Part shown: piece by piece, positions 12,240 through 23,904 of the stretch | Layout of the letters: the number at the start of each line of letters is the position of its first letter | Position numbering within the stretch: position 1 is the stretch's first letter | NCBI RefSeq assembly: GCF_963676685.1 | Contig: NC_092356.1 | Location: forward strand, 44,851,601 to 44,915,600 | Direction of reading: 5' to 3' | Length of the DNA stretch: 64,000 nt | Source of the DNA: Mytilus edulis | Lineage: Eukaryota; Mollusca; Bivalvia; Mytilida; Mytilidae | Translations under genes and position numbers: made by a program | Notes under the pieces: generated by a model | Told to the model about the DNA's origin: nothing | Database searches by the model: none | The model's input: only the letters and a program-made list of their open reading frames with translations

Positions 12240-12613
12240 TTAACACCATGAAGGGCATGTTTTTCTCGTACACAATATATCTGAGAGACGGTTTGCAAAA
12301 TGACGCCCATCATTTACTCGTCTTCTATATGATCCGTATTTTCTTTCATAACTATTTGTACATTTCATGATACAATCAACGCTTAGAGAACTATATCCAG
12401 CTGGTCTACTTTCACGTCTGGTTGAACACTTGTCAGAGTTCGTAGAGAATCCACGATTATAAACATCGTTCTTGTTTAATCTTTCAAAGTAATATCCTTT
12501 GTATAGAATCCACCTGTGTTTATGAGATCTAGTGCTTCTTGATGGTGCCTTTCGTTTTCCCATGCAGGATAAATCTGTTGTTCCAAAATAGTATGGCTCT
12601 CCTCCAGAGGGTT
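12240..12613 (-). CDS. Secreted eight-cysteine basic protein, copy A, exon 3
   Basis: Last and largest coding exon of a three-exon gene (exon 1 17918-17935, exon 2 14797-14878). The acceptor is 'ttgtag' just upstream. The first two bases complete a Glu codon split with exon 2, so the phase is right. The joined product is 157 residues. After the signal peptide, cysteines fall at about 32, 50, 96, 114, 118, 148, 153 and 157, enough for four disulfides. The chain is rich in Lys and Arg, and the C-terminus is TCPSWC. Conserved blocks shared with copy B include EPYYFGTTDL/DPYYFGTTDL, WILYKGYYFERL and PAGYSSLSVDC. I do not recognise the family. A secreted defence or matrix peptide is possible but unproven. 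Confidence 0.75.
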
Positions 12614-13273
12614 CTACAAGTTATAAGAGATGGCTGTCGTTAGTTTTCTACAATGTTTTTAACATGTTCATATATATTCCTATATTATTGTACATGTATG
12701 TACAAAAACAAATTGAGATTTCCAAACCATGATATGACAATTGTAAACAAATAAACTTGCACGATATCATAATTTTCCTCTTTTTTCTTTTGGTATTATC
12801 AAATATCCACTTATGCTTTATACATTTTTGTTTTTGTGTTCACTATTTCCTGTTAGTCTATAAGTGAAGATAAGTGTACGTTATAAAGAAATTAAACGAA
12901 GATGAGGGATAGACGTTGGTTGAAGATGACGTCGATGAATTACATTGGATATTTTTGTAATGAGCTGTCATATTATTGTTTGTAAAGCTTCCCCTTATAA
13001 TGATTCTTAGTGGTGTTCTAAGGCAGGTACATTATTGCAGTTTTTGCTTTCAACATATCTTTTGTCCATTCATAATCAGACATGTATTTTGTTATAAAGA
13101 TTTGCTGTTCCGACATTTTTTAAATCAATTAGTATTAAGGAATGTATCTTCCTCATGCAACGCTCTGATTACTTGCCCGGCTTTGGCTATACTTTTTTGC
13201 CATTTTGTTGTTGTTTATAGCTCTTCATCCTTTTAATATGTTTTGGATTTTCAATAATTGTGGCCATGAGCGC

Positions 13274-13317
13274 GCATCACTGAAGATACATTGGTTGTCG
13301 AAATGCACATCTGGTGC
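13274..13317 (+). ncRNA. Type I hammerhead ribozyme motif, CUGAAGA variant
   Basis: Core CTGAAGA at 13280-13286 (position 7 of the hammerhead tolerates any base) and GAA at 13300-13302. Stem I pairs 13274-13279 with 13312-13317 over six positions. Stem II keeps ACA/TGT, but its closing pair is a T-C mismatch. Stem III is ATG/CAT with one inner mismatch. C17 is 13311. It is slightly decayed and lies in intron 2 of the minus-strand cysteine-rich gene. Confidence 0.65.
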
Positions 13318-13906
13318 AGAAAATTGGTAACGTTTATGTTTTATTTTCATACTATCTTTCAATGAAGTATAAAATGGGATATGAAGAACAGACAATTGAT
13401 TGATGGGATATAATTGAGTACCGATCCTAACAATGATTAAATTTGCCTACAAGATTTGTTTAATTAGCACGTTCAACACTCATTTTCTTATTTTGAATTT
13501 TCTGATTTTAAATTTTCTGATTTTGAATTTTCGTCTGCCAATAAATCCATCCGCAGCTTCCAATGGACGAAATATTCCTGGATTATAATTGGATACCAGA
13601 TTGTTGGTTTATGGGCTTACTCCTGATTTGGATGATAGTTGTAAAAAATCTGTGTCAGTGATCAGCACTTCACATACATGCATATGTTATATTTGTCGTG
13701 CCAACATCATAACCTAATTTCCTTGTTCATTTATCCTTTATTTGGTATATCACGGGCTTTTCCAGCTATAAGTATAAGCGCAAATCAAATCTTGCAGCCA
13801 TTATTAATGTTTGATTATAGGCTGGTTTTTTTAATTAGTTATATTTCAAAAAATGTAAATTGAAGCATGTACATGTTAAAATTAGTCGGAATATCAGATA
13901 ATCAAA

Positions 13907-14125
13907 AAGAAGTCGTGGTTTAGTGGTTAGAACACCGGACTGCATATACATCGAATCCTTATTTGATCTTCGTTCCGAAGATGAAATATAAGGGACTGAA
14001 TTTTCTACTCCTCTTTGACGCAATTGGTGAGTATGGTGTTAAAAAAAGATGATGGTCCATCGGAAAGGGACGATACATGGCTGATCCTTGTTAAGTGGAG
14101 TTAAGTGGAGCAACATCAATAACAA
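13907..14125 (+). repeat. tRNA-derived SINE-like repeat
   Basis: The head 'gtggtttagtggttagaaca' fits an RNA polymerase III A box. A degraded B-box-like 'catcgaatcc' follows about 30 bases later. The body then continues with non-tRNA sequence and ends near a duplicated 'gttaagtggag'. No target duplication is clear. It lies in intron 2 of the cysteine-rich gene. Confidence 0.5.
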
Positions 14126-14134
14126 TTAGCAGTT

Positions 14135-14600
14135 AGTATATATAAAAAAGAAGATGTTGTGTGATGGTCAATGAGACAACTCTCCACATAGACAAAAATG
14201 ACACAGAAATTAAAAACTATATGTCAACGTACGGCCTTCAACAATGAGCAAAGCCCATACCACATAGTCAGCTATAAAAGTCTCCAAAATGACAATGTAA
14301 AACAATTCAAACGCGAAAACTAACGGCCTAATTTATATAAACAAAAATGAACGAAAAACAAATATGTAACACATGAACAAACGACATCCACTGAATTACA
14401 GGCTCCTGACTTGGGACAGGCACATACATACATAATGTGGCGAGGTTAAACATGTTAGCGGGATCCCAACATTCCCTCTAAACAGCTGGAACAGTGGTTT
14501 AACAGCACACCATAAGAACGAACTATAAAAATCAGTTGAAAAAGGCTTAAATCATCAGATGGACAAAAATACAAGTGGACGTAGTGTTAACGGTATCATA
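14135..14600 (+). repeat. Interspersed repeat family R1, long copy
   Basis: The longest continuous R1 copy in the window. It runs from 'aagatgttgtgtgatggtc' through 'gtacggccttcaacaatgag', 'caggctcctgacttgggaca' and 'gcgaggttaaacatg' to about 14600. No conserved frame. It lies in intron 2 of the cysteine-rich gene. Confidence 0.7.
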
Positions 14601-14796
14601 TATTAAATCCCTTCAAATACATTTGCTTTTGACTAAATAACATTTCATGGATCGTTTTAAAAGATATTAAATGTGTTTTAAACAGTATGGCTAAGTTGAA
14701 TTCACTTTACTCATGACAAATTATTGATATAACAAATAATGAAATATAATTTTATTTGTAATGAGTCAAATATCGACATATAATATAAATGATTAC

Positions 14797-14878
14797 CATT
14801 GCATTTGTAACCCCTTAGTTTACCATTCCACCAACCATCGCAGTTCGTTATTAGTACGGCTAACACCAAGACAATTAT
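14797..14878 (-). CDS. Secreted eight-cysteine basic protein, copy A, exon 2 (signal peptide core)
   Basis: Acceptor 'atgcag' at its start and donor G|GTAATC at its end. The 82-base exon encodes a hydrophobic run (IIVLVLAVLIT), a likely cleavage region around NCDG, then WWNGKLRGYKC. It joins exon 1 in phase 0 and exon 3 in phase 1. This exon too supplies the first mature cysteine. Together with exon 1 it gives a complete secretion signal, the strongest evidence that the three exons belong together. Confidence 0.75.
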
Positions 14879-15086
14879 CTGCATAAAAATATTATCAATT
14901 AACATTTAGGAATAACAATACATAATGTAATGCGTTTACAATGTACACAGTATGTTATAATAACAAATTATTTATTAAGAACCACATACTGTTAGTTATG
15001 TATTTTGATTTTACCCAATTAAATGAAACGTTTGAAAAAGAACAAATAAATGTCTCTTGAATAACATGAACGGTACCAATTTTTCT

Positions 15087-15130
15087 GCACCAGATGCGCA
15101 TTTCGACAATACATGTCTCTTCAGTGATGC
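15087..15130 (-). ncRNA. Type I hammerhead ribozyme motif, intact, minus strand
   Basis: Read on the minus strand, core CTGAAGA is at 15124-15118, followed by stem II GACA/TGTC with loop TGTAT and then GAA. Stem III is the self-complementary ATGCGCAT, C17 is opposite 15093, and stem I has six pairs (15130-15125 with 15092-15087). All core bases are present. It belongs to the same subfamily as the plus-strand motif at 13274-13317 and lies in intron 1 of the cysteine-rich gene, in the transcribed sense. Confidence 0.8.
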
Positions 15131-15139
15131 TGGCGGCCA

Positions 15140-16976
15140 AAATATGTAAAATCCAAAGCTTATATAAAAGATAAAGAGCTATAATCCAAAAGTTCCAAAA
15201 AGTATAGCCAAATCCGTGAAAGGAATCAGAGCTTTGCATGAGGGAGATACATTCCTTAATTTACAATAATTTTTAATATTTTTTAACAGCAATATATGGC
15301 AGAATATATGACATAGACGATTAATCGGTTTGAAAAGAAATTTCAAGCTACAAGATTATAATTCCATGCTATCAAATACAAATTTGAAACTTTCAATTAA
15401 AATTATATAGTTCTTCAGTACGAATTTCAATCAGCTGAAGGAAAACAATAAGATGAATCGGTTATTAGAATCATTTGAATGAAATTGTTATAATGAAGCA
15501 GGGTCAAATCCGGTTGAGGGGGGTTTACGATCAATGATTTTAATTGGACCCCGCCCCATTTACCATGCCATTATCCTTGGTTGAAAACCCTTGCTAACAA
15601 TGGATGGATCCCGCCCTTAGTGGAAGGGACTAATAATTAAACTGTACAATCAACAGCAAAAATACGTAGGAATTTGTATTTATAAATGTAAGGGATGCGT
15701 ATTCGGTTACTCGAGTAATTCTCAAATGATAATATCTTATTCATGTTATTTCTGTTGAACATTGACTAATTTTGATTTCTTAATATCACGCCATTGTCAG
15801 GGTGTTTCTCTATGAATGTTTAGTTTGGTTTGACTTTTTAATCGTTGTTTCGATAAGTGTTAATCAAATTATTCTATGTTTGAATTATATGTTCAGCTAA
15901 TTAGCTGTGTACCATCATATATAATTATTTTCATTATTTTCCAAAAATGATAAAGTATTTAGGGTTTAAAGTCCATGTGACAGTGACCCACTTAGTGTAA
16001 AATGTGTAAAAGTGTGTTTCAATTTTGAAGATTTTTTTTTACATCCCTCCGTAAACCAAAATAGAACTCTTATAGAAACTTTTCACCAAGTTGACATCTC
16101 TAATAGATATTGATTGATGAGGAAATTCGTTTTCTTTGATCCTCGTTTTTGTAAAACCGAAGCTTTTTCAAGTTATTTTTTTCTATCTTATAACAATCAG
16201 CAGAATACATTTCATGTATCAATACTAGTAATATTGAAACTTAGTTCACAATAATCAGACTAACATTATCCGGGAACGTGACATTTTTTTCGTTAACAAT
16301 GTACAAGATCTTTTCAATTTCTGCACGAAGATAATTATCTTCAAATTGAAGAATAACAGTATTGGTGTTTTCTAAAACAATTGTGACCGACAGCAACTAA
16401 CGATGTACTAGTATTCTAAACTATAAGATGTGTGATCAGGACACACGCATACAGAATGTGGCTAGTTTAGAATATTGATGTTTATTTAAGCAAACCCAAT
16501 CATGGGACGGTGGTATAACAATACAATAATACAAAAGGAAACATCATTTACGTTGGAGCTATTTCAACATATCAGCACTAAATGCAAAAAAGAAGATAGC
16601 ACACCAAAAATGGACATAATAATTGACCAAGGGGTGCCTTCAGTTACTGAAAACTGGTTCATCATGTCCAAAGCTGAGTATGAGCTAATTAGAAAGTGAC
16701 ATAACAAAATACCGACCTCAATGAAAGTTAAATTAGAAAGGAAAGTCTTATATAAAATAAAGAAATCAAAAGACAAACACATCTAACAAATGGAATACAA
16801 CTATCATATTCAATGTTTCTCTTACTACAATATCAAACAAAAGATTAAACGGAACTACAAACGCGTCACAAACCCGGGTTGGTTTCATTTGACTCGGAAG
16901 GGAAGTGAGTATACTAGCGGGTTGACATGTGACACCCGTCCTAGTGCTCATGTAAATTAAGTTATGGTGATGATTT
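15140..16976. other. Intron 1 sequence of the cysteine-rich gene, nothing recognised
   Basis: AT-rich. A 65-residue plus-strand frame at 16502-16699 has an ATG but no recognisable similarity or splice context, so I did not call it. No further exons were found. Confidence 0.5.
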
Positions 16977-17830
16977 TAATTAGGTAGCTACATGTCATAA
17001 TTACTATAGCTCTTCAACGGTTTCTGTACTTATACATCCTCGGATTTCAAATGTTTGGCTTTGAGCGTTCTTGATGAAGGTAAATCCAGAAAAGCACTTC
17101 AGACGCATGGGATTATAAAACGTGTTGTTTTCAATTTTTTACATCACTGGGTCGATACCTGTGCTGGTGGACTATCAGGCCCCGATGGTATCATCAGCTC
17201 AGTAGTTTGTACTTCGGTACTGACATGATTTAACAAACCTTTCTAAAAGTGTCCGTTTATAACTTTTGAAATTATTAAGAAACTAAGGTTTCAACTCCCG
17301 TAGGTAAAGTTGACTTTTAGATGCATTTGGCTATTTATTTTAGGTATTTTTGTCATGTAGCTTTTTAACGGTTTCAGTACTTATACATCCTCGGATTTCA
17401 ATGTTTGGCTTTGCGCGTTCCTGATGAAGGTAAATCCAGAAAAGCGCTTCAGACGCATGGAATTATTATACGTGTTGTTTTCAATTTTTTACATCACTGG
17501 GTTGATACCTCTGCTGGTGGCCTATCAGACCCGCAGGGTATCATCAGCTCAGTATTCAGTACTTCGGAACTGACATGATTTAACAAACTTTTCTAAAAGT
17601 GTACGTTTATAAATTTTCAAATTATTAAGAAACTAAGGTTTCAACTCCCGTAGGCAAAGCTGACTTTTAGATGCATTTGGCTATTTATTTTAGGTATTTT
17701 TGTCATGTAGCTTTTCAACGGTTTCGGTACTTATACATCCTCGGATTTAAATGTTTGGCTTTGTGCGTTCCCGATGAAGGTAAATCCAGAAAAGCGCTTT
17801 GGACGCATGAAAATATTTTACATAATGTTT
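16977..17830 (+). repeat. Tandem array of about 350-bp hammerhead-bearing units (retrozyme-like)
   Basis: Three units in tandem, aligned by 'tacttatacatcctcgg' at about 17027, 17378 and 17728, so the period is 350-351 bp. Each carries a hammerhead-like core ('gatgaaggtaaatccagaaa') at about 17065-17107, 17415-17457 and 17765-17807. Each also has a shared block 'tatcatcagctcagta'. Single decayed relatives are at 20512-20640 and 7321-7372. Tandem hammerhead monomers of this size are the known layout of animal retrozymes. Confidence 0.7.
17415..17457 (+). ncRNA. Hammerhead-like motif, best copy in the tandem array
   Basis: CTGATGA at 17421-17427 and GAA at 17439-17441. Stem III is self-complementary AAGC/GCTT and C17 is 17450. 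Stem I pairs 17415-17419 with 17452-17456. Stem II is weak: two G-C pairs flanked by an A-A and a T-T mismatch. The first and third units are worse, with TTGATGA and CCGATGA cores. This looks like a decaying ribozyme. Confidence 0.5.
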
Positions 17831-17917
17831 TCAATTTATTGACACAAAAAGAAGACTATAATTATGATAAAAAAAAATAACTTTTTTAATTAAGACAAAA
17901 TACTTATATTTTCTTAC

Positions 17918-17935
17918 CGTGAGTGTTATTTTCAT
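17918..17935 (-). CDS. Secreted eight-cysteine basic protein, copy A, exon 1 (start codon)
   Basis: An 18-base coding stretch (MKITLT) ending at a donor ACG|GTAAG. It joins in phase 0 to the hydrophobic exon at 14878-14797. An almost identical start exon (MKLTLT|GTAAG) occurs at 25012-25029 and a broken one at about 27041-27070. All three are on the minus strand, and the first two also share upstream sequence. Such tiny first coding exons are easily missed; conservation of the copy supports it. Confidence 0.65.
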
Positions 17936-18075
17936 GATGACGTTCAGAATACAGTTGATTTAGAATGCTGCTATTAAATACATCAAGTAATGGGAATACA
18001 GATGCTACACAAATATGGATATGATGCAGTTTTTATGTAACTCATCCTACTGGATCGATATTTAGTATCAGGAAG
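17936..18075 (-). promoter_or_regulatory. Likely 5'UTR and proximal promoter of the cysteine-rich gene, copy A
   Basis: Upstream of the start codon, blocks resembling copy B (25030-25180) appear at similar spacing. Examples are a 'gctattaa' block and a longer block around 'atcgat.tttagt.tcagga'. Conservation next to the start exon, against diverged surroundings, suggests regulatory sequence. No TATA box is certain. Confidence 0.4.
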
Positions 18076-19719
18076 TGCAAATTTTCATCTTTTTTTATTT
18101 ATCCAGTTTTGATTGGCTGAAAATAGGTTACTATTTATAGTAATTACAAGTACAACCAGCTCTGTATTTTGTGTCTTTTGTCTTTTGTCAGTTGTTTGTA
18201 TTGCTCTGTATCAGTCTGATGGGTTAAGGCCTTTTCAACCGATTTTTAAAGTTTGCTCGAATGTCAACCTGTTCCAGGCTACTGTGAAGGTTGAGCACCA
18301 TTATTTGTTTTGAGCACCATTATTGTTTGTCTGTTTGTCCTTTTCATTTTTAGCCATGGCGTTGTCAGTTTATTGTCGATTTATGAGTTTGACTGTCCCT
18401 CTGGTATCTTTCATCCCTCTTCTGAACACCAAATGATATGTTTATGTTAAGATAAGATAATAAAAAGGATGAATATAAACCATGCAACATTCAGTCATAC
18501 ATATACCAAGTTAGGAACCTGTTTTTCGTTTGTAGATGTCTATCATATTTTCTAAATTGTTTATTGTTATGTATTCTCGACAGAATCGTTTTATCTTCGA
18601 GTGGGGATTTCGCATTGTTGAAGGCCGTCCTAAATTACTAAATTCTACGTGATTTTGTCCATGGTGGAAAGTTGTCTTATAATCAATCATTCCACATCTT
18701 CTTATTTGCATAAGGTAATCACCACTTTGGAATCGAAAATAAACGCATGTGTAAACTGTCATTTATTTTCAAGCGGTTTTTTTTTCTCATTCTGCAATAG
18801 TCACATAGAAATATAATGTCTCCGGTTAAACTGCAGATTTTCACAAATTATTCTAAAAAAGTAACTGCTGTGAATGTTAAATTTTAATTGAGAATAACTT
18901 TAAATAATAATGCTCGAAATACTTTTTAGTACAAATATGAATATTTGTGTTTAGTGAATGGTACGTACATTGGTGTTGGTTAGTATCATAGGTTTACATG
19001 TTTCTTTTGACACTACATATAAGAAGTGTACATTGTTTTTGACTCAAAAATTACTGTCATATATGAAGGCAATTTTTTGGGTTGAATATGTTCGTGCCAA
19101 TTTATAAAGGAATATCAATTTGAATTGAAGACAACAGAAAAGAGTTTTGCAAATGTCTTTATACATTTGCTTTTTGCTTGCAAATATTTTCCACCCTTTA
19201 TTTGGGCATTTAAAAATGAAATTAAAAACAACAAAAATCCAAACATCACTACTGAAAATTTCCAAAAATAATTAATTTGTATAAACACGAACCCCATTGG
19301 CAGGAAACACGTTAAGTTTTACATGTTTCTCTTTCCCTATCGACACCCGTCGTCAGAGAGTAGAAATATCCTCTATTTTGTGTTCAATATACTGGATTAT
19401 TAGGCTTAAGGACTTTTACTTGAAGAATAATTGCTTCTATTGGTGTGATATTGGTTTATAAATCGAACGACAAACGTGATAAACTGAGAACAAATTAAGG
19501 AGCACAAATACGTCATCATTGAAACTTAACTTGCTGGACTTTAAGTAGATATTTTAAGCCACACTTGTAATTTGTTAAAATAGTTGTTAATATTTTTGTT
19601 GTCCTGTTGCATGCACAAAAGGTTAAATAAATGCTTTATATTTATGTTAGAAATTACAAGAGAATAACATAGTAGGCATAAGGGTAAGTCATATGTTTGA
19701 TTTGTGTTGCTTGTTCTTT
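18076..19719. other. Old repeat fragments, no gene recognised
   Basis: About 18166-18420 is a copy of family R4, recognised by 'gccatggcgttgtcagttta' and 'tccctctggtatctttc'. At 18613-18713 lies a reverse R1 fragment ('ttgttgaaggccgtcc'). Frames at 19044-19297 do not resemble proteins. Confidence 0.5.
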
Positions 19720-19970
19720 GATTGATTGATTGAAAAACGCCACCTTTAAGCACTGCTTTTTTGGCTATTTCGTGGCGGACAGTTTTTATTGATGGAGGAA
19801 GCCAGAGTGCTCGAGGAAAACTAGCGACCTTTATTAGGAAAACTGACAATCCTAGTCAATTAAGATTAGGGTCGAGTGAACCCGCGCGAGCGGGATTCGA
19901 ACTCACAATCTCAGTGTTGACTGACTAGTGATTACAGTAGTAACTACTTAGAGGCCACCGAAGCCTCTGA
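19720..19970 (-). mobile_element. tRNA-derived SINE with target-site duplication
   Basis: The element is 251 bp, flanked by perfect 9-bp duplications TTGTTCTTT at 19711-19719 and 19971-19979. On the minus strand the tRNA-like head contains a B box ('gagttcgaatccc'). The body holds 'gcactctggcttcctcc' and 'ataaaaactgtccgccacga', which resemble the conserved central domain I recall for the Nin-DC SINE superfamily. The tail is an (ATTG)n repeat. The intact duplication suggests fairly recent insertion. The superfamily name is from memory and should be checked. Confidence 0.8.
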
Positions 19971-19979
19971 TTGTTCTTT

Positions 19980-21447
19980 AAAGATATATATGGAATAAGT
20001 GGTCAAAAACGTTATATTAGTTTTTTCGATGTCCGGTCATCCTCAAAACGTTCGGCAAGATTATTTTCCACAGAAGTTTAATCCATTGTAAGGCGAAACA
20101 CCGGTGTGAACATTTTCTTAATTTTGATTTGTCTAACTATTTAATGAATTTACACTGGCCTTAATTGAACAGATCGACACACAGTTAAAAATAAACGAAT
20201 AACAAGAACAGAAACAAGACGTGGCAGGGCACTAGACTACTTATCTGGTAGTTTCAGATCTTAGAAAGTGAAAACACGTCTCCTGTCAGTTGAATCAAAA
20301 AATATCGTAAGGGTCAGCCAACTTATAAAATGTGTTTAGTCCGTGGTTTTTTTCAAAAACCTGTTTCACATCTCTATAATAAATTGCTTAGCATGTGAAC
20401 ATGTGAAATAGGAATAAGCACATCTAAAATCAGATCTAAATCAGCTAATATTTACCAAACTTAACATAAAGTTGGCATTGGATGAAAATGGCCATTTTAT
20501 CAAGTTATATTTTGTGATATAGCTCTTCAATTGTTTCGTTTCATATAACTCCTTTGGTTTCAAATATTTTACTTTGAGTGTTCCTGATTATGGTAAATCC
20601 AGATAAGCGCTTCGGACGCATGACGTTTATATAACGTGTTGTTTTAAAAAAATATTTAAATTATTGTAGGTGTCTTTGTGATCCTGATGTGAATAGGAAA
20701 TATCTTAAAATGAAATTGTACAATGTATATTGATTTCCGTAGACCTAGCAGTTTTAAATGGACAGGATTATTTTTGGAACTTTTTTTGTCATTGTTTGAT
20801 TATTCACCAACAATTAGATGAAAAAGTACAAGAAAACAAATGATTTGGCGGGAATGGTCATAAAGTTTGTCCGATATTTGTTGTGGTATCATTTAGATGA
20901 AGGTGGCTTATATTTCCTACAAGAATCATCGAAATAAAGCTTAATATCATAAGAGATGTGATGATCCGATAACACTTTCCTGAGTAGACAGAAGCTATAA
21001 CATTCTTAAATACCCGCTTCAACTCGCAATGTACTGTATTGGCCTATCTAAAGTCAGGATCTTCTTATTCGTTTTACATTTTTTGTACATTACAAATAGT
21101 GTCCTCGCAGCTTAGAAATGTCATTTTTATTTTGGTTCCATTAAAACGTTATTTCCGCTGGCAACATAATTACGGTCATGGTAAACATATCAGGGTAAAC
21201 TGTAGTTTTCAGGTATTAAAAATCAGATTTTAGTCAACATTTGAAGGTGAAAATAAGAAATGAAGTTTGCACAAATAAATTATAGCTTCATATATTTATT
21301 ATAGATATATGACATAAGTTTCACAATAATCAAAAGTAAAGTTTTAAGTATTTGTTCACGAATGAATTAGTTATGTATTCATGGTAAGATATGGTTTTTC
21401 CCATCAAATCAACAAAAACAGTGCAGAGAAATTTTGATTTTAGTTCA
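19980..21447. other. No gene; one decayed hammerhead-bearing repeat
   Basis: At 20512-20640 lies a single diverged relative of the 350-bp tandem unit, with 'gtaaatccagataagcgctt' and a damaged core (CTGATTA). The rest is AT-rich and unassigned. Confidence 0.5.
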
Positions 21448-21833
21448 TCAGACACACCAGGATGGGCACGTTGTTCTGTTACACAGGATTTCGGAGATAC
21501 GGTTTGCATATATATGGCAGTTGTTTCCCCACCATCCGTATGATCCATATTTTCTTTTATAGTTCTTTGTACAGCGTGTAATACAATCCACGCTTAGAGA
21601 ACTATATCCAGCTGGTGTACTTTCACGGTGAGTTTTGCACTTGCCAGACTCTTGTGAGTACCCTTTAGTAGTAAAATCGCCATTGCTTAATCTTTCAAAG
21701 TAATGTCCCTTGTATATAATCCATCTATTACTAAGAGCTTTTGTGTATCGGGATGGTGCATCGCGCTTTCCGGTCTTCGTCATGCAGAATAAATCGGTTG
21801 TTCCAAAATAGTATGGGTCTCCTCTAGGAGGAT
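21448..21833 (-). CDS. Secreted cysteine-rich basic protein, copy B, exon 3
   Basis: Paralogue of the exon at 12240-12613, with the same acceptor (TAG) and the same phase. It shares DPYYFGTTDL, WIIYKGHYFERL, RESTPAGYSSLSVDC, RKYGSYG and TTCPSWC. Cysteine spacing is conserved, with one extra cysteine (NNCHIY) and one extra residue after the final Cys. The frame is intact. A matching first exon exists at 25012-25029, but I could not find a hydrophobic middle exon between 21834 and 25011. Copy B may be incomplete, or that exon may be too diverged to see. Confidence 0.65.
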
Positions 21834-22617
21834 CTATAATTAACTAGAGATTACAAAGATTTTTTTTTCTTATCAGCACATAACTTATTATAAAAAAAAC
21901 GCAATTTCTCTCTCATGACAATCATTATAATTTCATAACGTGTACAATTTCATAAATTTCCTTTTGAACAATTTTGCATACATCAAAGGCAAATAAGACA
22001 TTGACATAATTGCCCAATAATAAAAAGGCGATATTTGTTTGCGCCAAAAATTGAGTCAATTCCGCCATTGCTACTTTTGCATCACTTAATTTTAAAAACA
22101 AAGGTATTATTTGAGCGAAAAGAAGATCATCTAATTGTCACACAGTATTGCATTTTTGTTTTCATGTTTGTCCTTTTTATTTTGTTTTAGAAAAAATTAC
22201 CATACGTGTATGTGAGAAAGATATAATTAAGGGAAACAAAGGGTTAAGGTCAATGAGACATTATGATCCTTATTGGGTTTTTTCGGCAGATTGATTTTTG
22301 TTCGATTGACGTACGCGTATAACTGTATATTTTTGTTCACGAATACATCTCTGCATACAATAAAATATAATATACATAACAAAATCTTAACAATAATTTT
22401 AATTTAGTCTCGCCTTTCTACTTTGAGTTTCTGAATTTGAATATTTCCAAGCTGATAAATTGACTATATTTGCCAAAAACACGATGTTTTGTCTAGAAAT
22501 ATTAAGGATTAAAAGCATGAAACAAATTATATATAATATAATTGCACAAAGAAGGAACACTTATATTTTGTTCAGTTGGGGATAGTTAACATTTCAACCA
22601 AGAAAAGGTCTTTGTTC

Positions 22618-23107
22618 TCAAATGTCCTGATTTTTTACCAAGTCTGAAACATATTCGATCAAGTCTAAATCAGACTCGACTAAAACTGAGCAAAACTCGA
22701 CCAATAAACAATATTAACAATATTAGACCAAGTATGAAGTAAACTCGACAAAGTCAACAGTCATCCACCTAATCGTATTTATATCCCTCTTTTATATTTT
22801 TTAATTAAGGCTATATTCGTTTCAGGATTAGTTTCCCATAGTTAGAAATTTGACCAATAGATACTATATGAAAATTGATTGGTCATATTTGTTAACAAAA
22901 AAAATATCAATACATAATTAAAGCAAAGGGGAGTAATGCGGTTTTAAATACGTTGGTTTTGTTATTGTTGAATGTTGATAAAGTAGAAAATTAATGGTCG
23001 AATAAGGTTCATACGTTGGTAGAGTATAGTTCAAACATAGTCAACTAAGGTATAGACTTGGTCAAGTAGGTTCATACTTAGTAAAGTATTATTCAGACCA
23101 TACATTT
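22618..23107. repeat. Foldback-like repeat built from CTCGAC/GTCTGA words
   Basis: The left part repeats words such as 'gaccaagt', 'agactcgac' and 'aagtctga'. The right part carries their reverse complements ('tagacttggtcaagta', 'cttagtaaagtattattcag'). The arms are imperfect. The region at 525-690 shares the same vocabulary in a single orientation. Confidence 0.5.
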
Positions 23108-23904
23108 CGTATGTGTCCATACTTCGTTATAATTTGTTATGACTGTTTGAGCCATTTTGAGTTCAAACTTTTCAGTAAATTCATAATAAAGGTTTAGTAC
23201 AAATTCAGTTAATACAAAAATTATAAGATATGAAGCAACGCCAATACCCTATAGTCCGCTATAAAAGGCCTCAAAAGCATGGTTAAGGTTACATTCAAGT
23301 AATATCGAGTAAACGTAGACCAACTCACACTGATAGAATGAAATAGAAAAACAGATGAGCACATAAAGTGTGCATTTCATACTTTTACTGGTTTGTAGTG
23401 TACACATAAACTCCTTTAAATCCACGATTTTACTACAGAGACGGATAAAGCGGATGTGTTATGAAATATATGTATACCATAAAAAAGAGGCAACACAATG
23501 TTAAAATGCCTAAGGGAGCTAAAAATTGTCACGTATGTTGTATATGTATATATATTTCGTTTCACCTATGAGCTGAAACATGTTTCAAGAAATTATCACT
23601 ATTGTAGTTTGAATAAGATTTTTTTACAATAACTCCCCTGCTATAAATGTCTGCAGTATGGTAAGTGTATTTCTAATCAGTTAAAAATAACATGATCAAG
23701 GTACAGTCAGTGTAAATTTTTTGTTTTGTGAATTGAGAAAGATCTATCAATTTTAATCATAAAATAGTATTCCTAACAACACTTTCTATATCAAAAGTGC
23801 AATATATATATTCATGCGAATAACAAATACCTTACAGATAAACGTTATTGCTAATAAGAACATACAAAAGATAGGGAATATGCCAAAACTATAATTAGCC
23901 AAAT

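Noticed and set aside
14955..15239. 94-residue minus-strand frame
   Set aside because: It is the hammerhead-bearing repeat read in one frame.
16502..16699. 65-residue plus-strand frame with ATG
   Set aside because: No recognisable similarity, no signal or splice context; lies in an intron of the cysteine-rich gene.
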